Shown here: positions 1 to 12,300 of the stretch, piece after piece
How positions within the stretch are numbered: position 1 is the stretch's first letter
Layout: each line of letters begins with the position of its first letter
Assembly (NCBI RefSeq): GCF_052324685.1
Contig: NC_135218.1
Location: 20,272,197 to 20,336,196, forward strand
From: Brachyhypopomus gauderio
Lineage: Eukaryota > Chordata > Actinopteri > Gymnotiformes > Hypopomidae
Direction: 5' to 3'
Length of the DNA stretch: 64,000 nucleotides
Program-made: the position numbers and the translations under genes
The notes under the pieces: generated by a model
Seen by the model: the letters and a program-made list of their open reading frames with translations, nothing else
What the model was told of the DNA's origin: nothing
Databases searched by the model: none

Positions 1-359
1 TGTCGAGTGAGATAATTGGCAATTCAAATAATAACTGATATTGTAGCTTGCAACTGCTTAAAATGTGCTACATGTAAATGTATTAACACAGCCACTAAGA
101 CAACTACTTCAAAAGGATCAGGTATTATTACCTATTTCTCCTCATGCATTAGCTTGGGGGTTGTCTACTGTTTTACTTGCAAGAGATGTAATCAACTATA
201 TATTGGATTAATATATATTGGAGAATCAGCTTTATATTGGCGAGTTTGTTGTACACTTTCAAACCATCAGAAGATTTCTCATTTCCAGCGATAAGACAGT
301 TTTTATACTAATATACATTTGGTTAATAAGAATAACATTTCCATTGCCAGTTGTTTGTT

Positions 360-1250
360 ATGACACCAATTCGATTGATGTTATTGCACAGTATCTTGAC
401 TGTTCCCAGAAGTGCACGCTTCTGGACAGAGATCTTGGCTGTTGTTACTGGATCTGTTGGAGCCATTCTCCCAGTTTGGGGGTCACAGTGCTAAATGCAC
501 CATTTACCATGGAAACCACTGTAACCTTCACCTTCCACATCTTTTACCATTTTCCCCCACTCCTGGTATTTTTTTAGCATTTCGTGTTCCTTGTGGCTTA
601 TGTTGCTCTCACATGGGATTACCACATCTATCACTACAACTTCTGCTGTTTGTCCATCACTACAACTACAATTATGATTGGTTAGCCATTACCATTTTAT
701 CAGTTTGTATCTGGAAGTCCCACAGTATCTTAGCCTGGTTGTTCTCCACTACTTTCGGGGAAGTGTCCCATTCTGACCTTGGGACATCTGACCCATAGTC
801 AGCACAGATGTTTCTGTATATGCCAGCCACTTGTTTACAGTGTTCCCTGTATGGTCTGCCTGTTAGCATCTTGCACCCCACTGATATGTGCTGGATTACC
901 TCAGGGGCACATTTGCACATCCTGCGTCTGAGTGCTTTACAGGTGTGGTAGATCCCAGCCTCTATTGATCTTGTATTCAGAGCTTGTTCCTGTGCTGCCA
1001 TGATTAGTGCATCTGTGCTGTCTTTCCTTCCAGCCTTTTTCCAGCCAGTCGTGGCACCTGCTCCTCCTTAATCCTCTCCTCTTTGGAGGTCCGCCGTCTG
1101 AGGTGCTCCCTAAACACCATGTCACTTTGGGACATCTTCCTGGTGTATGCTTCCTCAGCAAACACCCTCCCATGCTGGGGTTGCTTGAGTATTAGCATCC
1201 CAACAGTCAGCTGTTCTCTATTCATTCAGGAATCCCCGTAGCCCACTTTT
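360..1250 (-). mobile_element. Non-LTR retrotransposon fragment, 3' coding end
   Basis: Read on the minus strand, 1001-672 encodes about 109 residues typical of the C-terminal region of a fish LINE polyprotein: a MAAQEQALNTRSIEAG start, a Cys-His-rich segment (CKCAPEVIQH..GCKM) and the block AKILWDFQIQTDKMVMANQ. Similarity continues in other frames down to about 360, where residues resembling a conserved GALGAVTPKL-type tail are broken by stops and frameshifts, so the copy is dead. The part from 1002 to 1250 appears to belong to the same copy in shifted frames. Bases 1-359 hold no gene that I can support. The clade of the LINE is uncertain. Confidence 0.7.
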
Positions 1251-2190
1251 TATCAGATTGCCCTGTTCCTCCAGCTTCTGACACAGACCTGGGATGTAGA
1301 GAGTTAGAATTGCAATGAAGTACACAAGATTTCCAGAAAACCCGATAAGAACAGAATGGCTGGCAAATCCGAGCACACACTGGGCTCATCAGGAGAGGAG
1401 GATTAAGGACACGGGAACTTTTAACAGAGCATTTCAGGGTGAATACAGATGGACAATATAAGAAGAAAAATGTGGTTTTGGTACATTAAAACATGTAAAT
1501 ATATTATAGTAAGCTCCAAATATAAAACTATGAACAGTCAGTGAAAATGAGCATATTGTTAATGTTTCTGAAATTGTTTCTAGACGTAGGTCATAGCCTT
1601 CAGGTTTCATGGACAGGATGTTTTAATCATGCATGAGTGGTCTTGTTTATTGATACAAACAATTTAAGCATTCATTTTATTTAAAGATTTTAAAACTATA
1701 TTTACAATATGTTCCCTTCCCTGGGTATTCAATGAATATGAAAATTTTAATATTTATGCTAAGTATGCTAGTAGGTACATGAAATATCTGATGCAAGGTG
1801 ACTTTTTTGACCTCAATGACATCATATCTAAATAAAGAAAATATCTGTGATCAAAGAACAATGTTTTGTGGGACTTCTTCCAAACTTCTTCCATTCATGA
1901 CATTGTCTGTGTAAGCAAGTTGAGGTTAGCCCTGAAACGCATACCAATTCCAAGTCGGGGAAGCCATGTCAACTGATTTTTCTGAACTTCTTAACTTATT
2001 GAAAAATCCAAGAGCTGAGAATATTGTTAAATATTGCCAGTAATGGTTTACAAAAGTTTATATTATGTATATGCAGACTGTTGTATGTTGTATGTGGATA
2101 GTGGTGGCATTCATGATATTCTAATCTGAAGACTGCAATATTATTATTCCATTCTATGAATTCTAAGCAATATTTATTTTCTTTTTTTAG

Positions 2191-2366
2191 TTGAAATGCC
2201 TAAAGAAGAGGAAGACGCAAGGCCAAACGCGAAACAGTTCAAGTCTTCATATGTGTCGGGCACAATAGTCTACAAAGAAAATTTTGTGCCATACTCGACC
2301 AGACTGCTAAAATTTTTTGGGCTCACACCTGACAGCTCTTCGGGAAGTCAAGACAATGAAAAATAA
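2191..2366 (+). CDS. smim26: SMIM26-like small membrane protein, last coding exon (partial)
   Basis: After a strong acceptor (T-rich tract then TTTTTTAG, ending 2190) an open frame of 58 codons runs to TAA at 2364-2366. Its C-terminal segment, with SGTIVYKENFVPYSTRLL, aligns with the end of human SMIM26 (VVTYKEDFVPNTEKIL-type residues, from memory). SMIM26 is a small mitochondrial membrane protein, and in human it lies next to DTD1, as here. The exon begins with two bases that complete a codon, so an upstream exon carrying the N-terminus and membrane helix must exist. I did not find it between 1250 and 2190, and it may lie left of the window. AATAAA overlaps the stop codon (from 2362) and occurs again near 2442. 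The call rests on short similarity plus synteny. Confidence 0.72.
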
Positions 2367-2729
2367 AATTCATATATGCATAGAAAATTGTAAAGAATAA
2401 CGATTGCCCTGCTTTGGAATGTATTTACTGACATTGTACAAAAATAAAACTCAACAGATTCCTGTCATCCTGCATATTCTTTTTGAAAAATTTAATGTGA
2501 TTTCTTTTCAGGCAATAATTACATACATCCAGGGAGATCATATTATAAGTGGCCAGGACTTGGTATGCAACTTGAGGATGCATTTTTATTAAATCATTCC
2601 ACCCGACCACTTTTCTTGGTCAAGGATGCATCAGATCACATTAAATATGTAGTGTGAATGGTAATGCATCTAAAAGAGCCCTCAGCAGCAACTACTCAGA
2701 AAATACATACATACATGTTGCATAGTCAG

Positions 2730-2832
2730 TAATCAATGGAACATGTATTGGACACACCGATATTGCTGGTGTTTTCAGCAATCACTACTGAGATGGTAGA
2801 AATGGTAGCATCAGACCAGTGATATTGGAAAA
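2730..2832 (+). repeat. Dispersed repeat, copy 1
   Basis: About 100 bp that recur in the same orientation at 5363-5463 with modest divergence. Shared stretches include AGCAATCACTACTGAG and GGTAGCATCAGACCAG. It is an interspersed repeat of unknown class, probably a SINE or a DNA-transposon end. Confidence 0.6.
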
Positions 2833-2934
2833 CAATTGCTATATATTTAAACACATTTCTGTCTCCTGTTCATTACCACTTGATTTATACGAAAGATTTG
2901 TGAGAGCCTGTACTGGAACACAACAAAAGGACAC

Positions 2935-3080
2935 TTCACTTAGCAGCTTTACAGATGTCTGAGTCCAAGCCCCCAGTGAGCAAGCCAAAGGTCACAGTGC
3001 CAAGGAAAATTTTCTTAAGAGGACAAGGAAGAAACCATGAAAGGAACCAAGGCTCAACTGGGGGGTCCATCCTTCTCTGA
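2935..3080 (-). mobile_element. LINE 3' end fragment (L2-like)
   Basis: The block running from GCAGCTTTACAGATGTC through AGCCCCCAGTGAGCAAGCC to the AAGGAAAAT and GAAAGGAACCAAG motifs matches the 3' end of the L2-like LINE seen at 19185-19440 and again at 54114-54545. All three copies have the same orientation. It is a 5'-truncated remnant without coding sequence. The following bases to about 3950 hold nothing that I can identify. Confidence 0.6.
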
Positions 3081-4107
3081 TTGACATCAGACACCAAACA
3101 GCAAAATAAACAATAAGTAATATGAACAGAAGCAATAAAAGTCTGTTCCAGGTTTATAGATGTCTTCCTCTGGGTTTGATGAATGTAGGTATGTCCAAAA
3201 CCCATCTGGCACAAGAACATCTGCCTACACTGACAGAGAAGTGAGTGACTGGGGTGGAGGAGTGATGGGCCACAGCTGGGGGTCTTCAGCGGTGATGGAA
3301 GCAGTCACACCTGGGACAGCAACAGCATGACACCAGGAGTGGATGTACCTCAGAGGAAAGAGGATAAATGATTAGTCATGTTCAAATACTAAAGTGTGTA
3401 AATTAGGGGGTTATATAAATCAAGCTATGGCAGCACAGCTATACGGATGGAGCCAGAAGCAATCCCAGACATAAGGACTGCAAGACATATTAGCACAAAC
3501 CTGGTTGTGAACAAACCAGGACAAACAACACAAATGAAAATGTTTATTGTATGTCTGATCATATGCTATAGCATCACAGAAGTTGCGTGTCTGACATATG
3601 TGATTATGGTGAGCTAAGTTTAATGGCAAAGTTTGTTAAATCTAAGATGGATATTGCTTTTGTAATTAGTTAATTACACTGTATAGTCCCAGTGTTGATA
3701 TACTCTACAGCAGCACTGAATGCTCTCTATTCACAGCTTCTCATGTATTAATTTAGATTTATGAATGGAATTTTTCACAAGTTAAAATGACAATGATATT
3801 ATCCAGTTCAGCTTTATCACTGCATATAACACTGAAACTAAATAAAGCATTTTCCAGGTAAAGTGAAGAATCTGAATCTATGATCAATTGTCAGATACTA
3901 ACAAACAAACAAAAAAAACTAGTTTACTTAAACTTAAAGTGGCATGTGATGTGTCGTGCCACGTCCGGGTCTAGGATAAAGAGTAAACTCGTGTAATTAT
4001 GTCTTTAACGTGATTCGTGAGTTTCTGTGTGTTTAAGTGACGAAGACGGGCAACACTGGGAGACCGGAAATTCAAACTCTTTCAAAGCTGGACCTCAGAC
4101 GATAACA

Positions 4108-6078
4108 ATGAAAGCAGTAATTCAGAGAGTAACTAAAGCGAGTGTTACAGGTAAGAACTAACGTAGTATTATGTATGCAGTACAACTTTACTTTGCCATT
4201 GCTTCCTATGATTAAAATCGCGGACTCCGCGAATGACATGTTTTGACAGCCCATTTAAATGAGCTAGCTTGTTCAGCCATCTAGCTAGTTAGCTAACCTA
4301 TGTTACTTAGGGTTAACTAACGCTAGTTTGTTAGCCAGAGTTAGCAAACGTTGCCCAATTTAGATATTAAGCAGCTAGGTTATCTTAGCTAGTTAGCTAG
4401 GTACCAGTTACAGTTTGTGGTAACTGCGTAAGTTGCTAAGATGAATTGTTAAGATCATAATTGTATTATGGAATCCATATATGGACATGTCTGTCTAAGT
4501 AGCTAACTATATTATTGTTGGATACATATAAAGTCAATCGAAGTAACGGTTTATAGCCAGGAAGGTACATGTAGGTCATACCAATAGCTATTTTAATGTG
4601 GTCCCATTGAGAATAAACACTTGACCATTTTTGCACTGTAATTTTGTCATTGTAACAGTTGGGGAGGAGCAGATCAGCTCTATCGGAAGAGGCCTTTGCG
4701 TTTTGCTTGGAATCTCATCTGAGGATACACAGAAAGATGTAGATTATATGTGAGTAACATCACATCTGGACGCTCAGCATTGATGCAATATTAAAATTGT
4801 AACTGCCAGTTATTATGTGTCTGTTTGTGTTTGTGTCCAGGGTGCGCAAGATCCTGAACCTCCGTTTATTTGAAGATGAGAATGGCCGTGCATGGAGTCG
4901 CAGTGTGATGGACACAGAACTGGAGGTCTTGTGTGTGAGTCAGTTCACACTGCAGCATATTCTGAAAGGAAACAAGCCGGACTTTCATTCAGCCATGCCT
5001 GCTGAAATATCTCAATCCTTCTACAACAACATTCTGGAGCAAATGAGGACTACATACAAACCAGAGTGCGTTAAAGGTGAGACTCAACAGTTGAGCTGTC
5101 GGCCAAATGCCATTTTGTTCAGTCTTTCATCATTAGCTGACTGATTTCTGTCAGTGGACTGCCCACTTTATTATAAACATCTATCTCGGTCAGTTATAGA
5201 CTGAGCACTGCTTGCTTGTGTCCACATTTCATGAGCTGTCCTGGTGATCTGGTCAGTAATTAAAGACAGGACTGCTACTGACCATATATTATGTGGGTGT
5301 TGGAGCTGAATATACACAGCAGTCATGCTGACACTGTTGTGGAATAGTAATGAGTGTTGCACTGAATCAATGAAACATGTATTAGACATGTCAATATTGC
5401 TGAAGTTTTAGCAATCACTACTGAGCTAGAAATGGTAGCATCAGACCAGTAATATTGGAAAACTACCAGCACAATTGTATATGACTATGGTTAGTATAGA
5501 GTTTCTAGATGTAGGCGTACAATGTGTCAATTGTCAGAATAATTACAATGTCATACAAGTTCAACCACAAAACACTGATCAGTCCTTCATCTTGTTGTAG
5601 ATGGCCAGTTTGGTGCATACATGCAGGTGCATATTCAAAATGATGGACCTGTCACCATTCATTTAGAGTCTCCAAATGGACCCACAGATGCCAAACAGGT
5701 TTTTTTTACCCTTAAATTAATTGCTATGTCATACTGGTTAACATGATGCTCAGCTTTTAAATGTAATAAAAAAATCAAAGTATGAGCATAAGGCAGAATT
5801 GGGAGTGTGAAAAGGAAAAACAAATTTTTTAAACGTAATCCTTTTGGTCGTTTTCTTGCTTTTGGAATTCATGAGACATTTTGTCTGCATGTTTGTGTGT
5901 GCGCTGTTGTCCTGCATGTCAGTTATCCAAACTGGAGAAGCAGCAGCAGCGTAAGGAGAAGACGCGCTCCAAAGGCCCTGCGGAGCCGGGCCGGGAGAAG
6001 GCAGCACAGCGCAGTAAAGCAGATCCGAACGCCAGCAGTGGGGCAGAGGGAGATGTGTCTTCAGAAAGAGAACCATGA
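4108..6078 (+). CDS. dtd1: D-aminoacyl-tRNA deacylase 1, complete, 5 exons
   Basis: Coding exons: 4108-4150, 4659-4749, 4841-5076, 5601-5698, 5923-6078. All introns are GT-AG and the frame is kept at every junction, giving 207 aa (human 209). The protein opens MKAVIQRVTKASVTVG. It carries both DTD signature motifs, SQFTL at residues 78-82 and NDGPVT at 137-142, the latter holding the Gly-cisPro pair. The lysine-rich tail ends in SGAEGDVSSEREP, identical to the end of human DTD1 as I recall it. DTD removes D-amino acids or glycine mischarged onto tRNA in the cytosol, by hydrolysing the ester bond. The start is the first ATG of the exon and matches the family N-terminus. Intron 3 carries a dispersed repeat at 5363-5463. 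A CpG-containing stretch (3950-4107) upstream is the probable promoter. Confidence 0.96.
4255..4410. repeat. GCTAGC/TTAGCTAG-rich low-complexity tract
   Basis: In dtd1 intron 1 the sequence is unusually rich in overlapping GCTAGC, TAGCTAG and GTTAGC/GCTAAC words (for example GCTAGTTAGCTAAC), which are self-complementary and repeated about ten times. No gene is visible in it. Confidence 0.5.
5363..5463 (+). repeat. Dispersed repeat, copy 2
   Basis: Second copy of the repeat at 2730-2832, lying in dtd1 intron 3. The flanking 5170-5360 also looks repeat-derived (GAGCTGTCCTGGTGATCTGG and similar words). Confidence 0.55.
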
Positions 6079-9000
6079 CGAAGAAATTAATTAGACACTC
6101 TTTCTCCCCATTCTCAGAGTAAGGGGGTAGATGAATTGATGGAATTGAAAGACAATGAAAAAACATATTGGGAACTCTGGAGATTTTTGCTTTATGGCTG
6201 AAGAGATTTCTTTTTTTCAGGGTTGTAATTTTCAGTTATAACTAAACTTCAGATTGCATGAATGTGATATCCTTACAATAATGTTTTCTTTGTTTCCCTG
6301 TTTACCCTTGGTTGTTTATCTGTGTAGGAGGGTTTTTAAGATTGAAATGTCCAGCGTCCAAAGATAGGCTGCCATCTTCAGGGACTTCAGAGTGTATCAC
6401 ATCTAAACCTGACTCCCATAGTGACATGACCATCATTTTCCCATCTCTGATTGCACATCCAAACCACTGTGCAGTTTTATTTTTCTTGTCAAACTTTAAT
6501 CGTCTTAACATCAGTACATCTGATGGGTGATGGTATAAAATTGGCCATGTATTTACAACATTTTGGTCTGAAATTATGAATACATATTATAGTTGTGGAC
6601 TGCAGTAAGAACTCTCATAAATATTTATATTCAAGATTCAAGACTTTGTCATATGCAAAGAGAAACAACCAGTTACACTGTGCAATGAAATTGTCATTCT
6701 GCACTACCTCCTGGACTACAAATACAAAAATGTACAATACAAGTACTAAGCTGCATTGTGATTTTTAGTCCAGAGTAAAGAGGAAAAAATCCATCTTAAA
6801 AACACCAATTAGATTTTGTGATTAATGTGTGTGCAATGGAATTTCTTTTTTATTATTGTTTTTAATTAACTGTGAAGGGTTGTTTTCTGGATCTGGGGAA
6901 GGGAATATATGCAGCTGTCCTTAAAGAACAGTGAGTTTCTTTTAACACTGCCTACTCTTGCACGTTACTTTAGAACCACAAAGAGAGAAGTACAATTGAA
7001 CTGGAAAACAGTGGCTCATTCATTACGAACACGTATTTTGTTCTCAAATGGAGTAAATGGAGAAATGGAGTAAACAAATTATTCATTGTTTGTAGTAGCC
7101 CAAAGATCTGCTTTATCTCTTTTTCTTGCCAAGCTTGAGAAATGCCTGTGGTAGACGCATTGCCTTATAAGCCTATCTTATAAAAGTTGTTGCTTGTGAA
7201 GTTGCATGTGAGGACGTGATTTGTTGAAAAATAGTAAATTAGACATTGTATCGATAGTTGTTCTGCATATTAGAAGATATGACATGGATAATACAGTAAT
7301 ACAGACATGGATGGCTGGATGGGGCATATCGTGGCATCTTGGATGGACTCCTTTGTCACTTTGCCTTTCATCTGAATTGTAGCACCAAATGGTTAGTCAC
7401 TACATTATGGTTCTTTATCATCTAGCGCCGGTACTTCTACGTGTTATATGATTTTTCAGTTTGTAAATATGTAATTTTAGTCCTTGTGTAAAACTTTCTT
7501 GATAATGAAAATTGTGTTGAGCCCTTCTATAAAGACTGCATGCAAGATTTTAACACCAAATATTGTAACTGGAGTTTGTTGCTTTAGATTTGACATTTAT
7601 ACAATCGCAGAGTTTTGTATTTCCATCCATCTGTCCAAAATTCAGCCTGGCTCTCTGTACACTTGTCTACCAAACCATTTTATGTGGTTGCTGACTAATT
7701 CTACTCAAACTACTAGAGAATATTTTCTCTTTCACAGGCTATGTAACCATGCTCTATGAAATACAATATTCATAATGAAGGATATTCTTAACTGATTGAA
7801 TGTCTGCTTCTTTTGTAGCTGTTTGCTGTTTTGTGCAGTGATTTGAGTGCATTAGTGCTTTTGTGATCCTGTTTGTTGTATGTTCACAGTGTACTGTAGC
7901 ACAGCTAGAATATATCATGAAAAAATGATCAGTAGTTTTTGGTGCCAATCTTCACTTTAAGCATTATGACAAGATATGTATGTTATGTTACTCTCCTTGG
8001 TTACTTGTCAGCCCTCAAGATGTGATCATATTTCTCATAGTTCTGTAGATGAGATCATACTTTATTCAGTGACTCGTCTGGAAGTTTCTTCATTGATTGT
8101 GCTAAAAAAGAATTATGGTTTACATTTTTGCTATTGCTTCACAGAAGACAAATTGAATGAGTGAAGATATTTTTCAGATGTTATCACCCAAGAACAAATT
8201 TTGTTTGCAACTCAAATGGTGTTCCATATTTATGGGACAGTATTTTCGGTTGCCGCTTGTCCCTTTTTGACCCCCTGCTGTTTTTATGAAACCTGCAGTG
8301 TGCTTAATTATGCTGGGGCTCTGCGGCATCTTACATGGGTTCTGGATAACTGTAATGTCATGTATGTATTAGTTAAAAAAAATGGCAACCTTATTTTAAA
8401 CATGGCACCCAACATCAGTACTTCTGTGTTTTGTATTAGAAGAAATGGAGAAAGCACCTGAAAAGTACCATGAGTGATGTCAACCACTTCAGGCAATGTG
8501 GATTCTGTACTATGATTCTTTCAGAATCGAGGGTCTCTGTTTTAATAATTACAACAAATATTGCTTAAATTAAATACATTACTTATAAATACCATTTGCT
8601 TTTCCCTTCCTAAGCTAAGTATTATGTTGATGTAAAATGTGCTAAGAATATCTCAGGCACTGAGCTATGGTGTTGTTTCAGTGTTTTAATAAGAAATGCA
8701 CAAGATCATTTGTATTTTATATTGTATTTTATGTTCCCCCTGTTTCATTGTTTTGTTCTTTGTGTCCGTTTTATCACTACTAATCCCAGGCTTGACAAGA
8801 ACCGATGCTCAGATTGGAGCCCATCCTCCTCTGTGGCAAACATTTAACAGGATGGCAAACATTTAACAAATAATGAAGTTCCTTCTCATATTTACAATAC
8901 GCTTGCTATAAATGCACAAGAGAACACATGGGAAATGTCAAGCAATCATATATTCTTTTGGCTAATTATGTATTTTGGAGAGATGAAAATAAAGTTATTA

Positions 9001-9336
9001 AAAACAGCTAAATTTTTTTAGCTATAAAAACCTACAAATTGATTTCAAAATCACTGTGGCAGTGGCAACAGCCAGCAGACTTTAAAGTAGCTCTCACAGT
9101 TGCCTCTTTCATCCAGTTAAGTTCCTGCATGCCTACACAGTCCAACAATTCAACACATGCACACACTGTTTGACAGAAGCATGAACACTGAACGAAGAGG
9201 TGGACCAGTGTAAGAGCATCATAAAGTAAAAAATAGCTTAAAGCAGTAGCAAATTGCAATTGTGTACTGCCTAAATGCCTCATGTGCATTCCCCCTGTTT
9301 GTTATGCTGGCAGGGTCTTTAAATGGGCAGATCAGC
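6079..9336. other. dtd1 3' UTR and dtd1-rin2 intergenic region
   Basis: About 3.2 kb of AT-rich, unique-looking DNA. No frame resembles a known protein, and the short open frames lack splice context. An AATAAA at 8988-8993 is a possible distal poly(A) signal, but I cannot tell where the dtd1 transcript ends. Any non-coding first exon of rin2 is probably in or left of the stretch ending near 9314, where CTGGCAG could be an acceptor for the first coding exon. Confidence 0.4.
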
Positions 9337-12300
9337 ATGGCCATGAATACAGTTTCCCAGCCTAGCAGCATGGACAAAACTGGGAGCTTTTTTAAGGTAA
9401 GCTGATTTTGCACTCTTGTCACCATTTATTCTTGTGCTATGAAGTTGTATTCAGTGATGTTGTACATTTCTGTCATCTGTTAGTCTTTGTTCCTCTCTGA
9501 TTGTTCCCACTGTGTTTCTCTTGAGTGAGGCTTTCACTGCCTTTACCATTAAGTACTAATCGCTTCCCACATTTACCCTCAGACAATTAAGCTATTATCT
9601 TTTTAGTGATAATATCTAGGCAACTTATTGATTGTACTACTTATGATTCATTTTTAAACATTGCACTATGTTTCTTAGCATTAGCTCATGGGGCCAGTTT
9701 CATAATTCATTAGTGTTAGCCATCATGTATGGGCTAGTGTTTGAGCCATGGGAAAATCCAAAACAAGAAAGTCTTTTCTCTTTCAATTTCAGCTTCCTTT
9801 TGTATTCCCTGTTTATCTGCACTCTTATCTGCTGTTTTTGTTTCCTTTGTCTCATTTTACCTTTTTTGCTTTAGCAATTTTGTGCAGCATACCTGAACCT
9901 AACTCATATTCAGAGGAGATGCTGGCCACCAGGCAAAGCAGGCAACTGCTTCAGGTCCTTGGCCAGTGGGAGGATCTTGAGGGTTGACAAACTTTAAACT
10001 ACAGCAGTTGGCAATGTACAAAGTTTGCAATGACCAGAGCAGTTTAAAGGATGTCATCAGTGGGTACATCAGTGGCTAGAAATGCAAATGCAAATACATT
10101 TTTAAAGATAATCTTCCTCAGTCTAAATCATGATCACTGATTTCAGAAAGCATGCTTTAAGACCCTACAATCCTTCTGATGAAAATAACCTGTTATATAC
10201 AGTACTGTACAAAATACTGCCATCTATTGTTCAACTTTCACATAGTTATCCTGGCCTTTCATAATGTCATATGCTCAGTATAAAATCACTTTTATATTGT
10301 CATAAGCTCATTTTGCAATAAAAAAGAGAAGCATTTCATACAGACTTCAGTATTGAATTCTCATATCAATCATTCATCTGTGTATTTAGTTAGCAATAAA
10401 ATGTTTATGCTTCTTGGGTTTCCTTTGGGCTGATAAGCAGCAATCTACCCTATTTTGACAGGAGTTATTACCTGCTTTTCATGAAGGGGTCCTCTGTGGC
10501 TCTTTTCTTACTGTAGCCATTCTACATCCAGTTTCCTGTCTGGGGGAACAGGTTATGAGTACAGGAAGGTGACTAACCAACATCCTTTGCCCTGGTGGGA
10601 GGATTAGAGGAGGTCAAAACATTTGTATGCATTTTCATAAGAGCAGAGCTTCTGTCCTGACGGTCTTCATTTTCCATGCTCTGTTCATTCTCCCTTTCAT
10701 TATCTCCTTGATCTCTCTTCTCTTTTCTCTCTTCTTTTGTCTGCCTGTGTCTTCTGTAAAGTTCTGTCTCCAGCTAACATGTCTCTTTCAAGCTAGTAGA
10801 TGCCCTTGCATCAGAGCTTGGACAGTTGGAGCAGGAGATGGTTTACAAAGCCTCACAGAGACGTACCAGAGAGCCTGAAGCCCCTCTCCTCCCTGAGTAA
10901 GTTCAATAGTGTGGTTTGTGCTGTTTTATAGGTATGTGTGGTAGAATTATGACACCCATGTATTTGTGATACTGAATTATGCTGAATTTTTATAAAATTA
11001 GTCAAAAGAGGGCGATAATGTTCAGTCTAAACTTTGGTTTGCAGTAAAGCTCCTCAACATTGTTAACTTAATAAATAATATGGATGTTTTAAGCAGTTTT
11101 AGCGTTCAGTAATCATGTTCTGTCTTTGTGCACTCTCTTTCTCTGTCTCTTCTCTGCATGTAGTGTGGAGGGAGAGGTGAGTGGGGTGTACCTGCAGTAC
11201 CATTTGGTAGGGGGGTCGTGTGACAGTGAAAGTTTAAGCAAAAACATAAATGTACTGGAGAAACTCACTCTTACACACTCCATCTGGTTACTGCTGTCTG
11301 TCTCAGAGCAGGAGGCCACACACATCCTACTGCAGCAACCAGTAGGGGTAAGAAAGTTATTCCTTATTTTATTTTGAGTGCGTGTCATATGAATATTAAG
11401 GAAAGTGTAAAGGATGGTCCAGCCAGTTGGAGACTACTACTAATAGTCTTTTTGAGTTGTGCCCCTTGCAGGTGTTTTTGGTGAGGAGGTCATCTTCCCT
11501 TCAGAGGAAGGTACTCTCATTTCGTGTGGACAGTACACAGGGATCTCCCATCATGCACTACCCTCTTAAAGAGAGCCTGTACAGTACGTTGCTTTCCATT
11601 CACACAATGCTATCCTTCATTCATCTCTTAAAAATAGCCCTGCATATAATGATCTTCTTCCATTATGGTATAATTTTGTCTTTACTTACCATATGTAATT
11701 TATACATATACATTACAGCTTAATTATTATTGTTTTTATTATGCATGGTGTCACAACCAAAAAGCCTTCATCATTGTGGGTTTCGCTGGTTCAAGCCCTG
11801 AAGATGCCACAACTGTCTGTGGCTGAGGGAGAAAAACTGGCACAGTTTTCAGAGCGGGAGCACTGGCATTACTCTGTGCCCTTTCACTCACGGTGATATA
11901 AGCCAGTTGTGGACATCTTCGTCCTCACTGTCGAGGGCAGCTGCACTTTCCTTCCTATCTTGTGTTGCAGCATGGGCAGCAGCTTGAAAAAAGCTTTGTG
12001 TTTCTCTGAGGAAACGTCTTTGTTACCAACCCCATGGGCTTGCTGCCAATCCCATGGTTGCTAGATGTGATGTGACAGAACAGATAGCTAGGTGGTGGGA
12101 AGGAATGGGCATAATGATTACAGTTGGGGTGAAGGGTCAATCATAATGGCTGAACTTGATGTATATAGCAGATATACGGTGAGTTTTGACTTAAATGAAA
12201 ACATATGTACAGAATAATGAATTATCTTTTTAATTTAATCCTTGAATTCAACCAATGTTTCAATAAAAGTAAAACAGGATGGGGTAAAAAGACAATGAGT

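Noticed and set aside
16..577. Open frames at the left edge
   Set aside because: They are short, overlap LINE remnants and have no splice or domain evidence.
5807..6166. Overlapping frames on both strands at the end of dtd1
   Set aside because: They are shadows of dtd1 exon 5.
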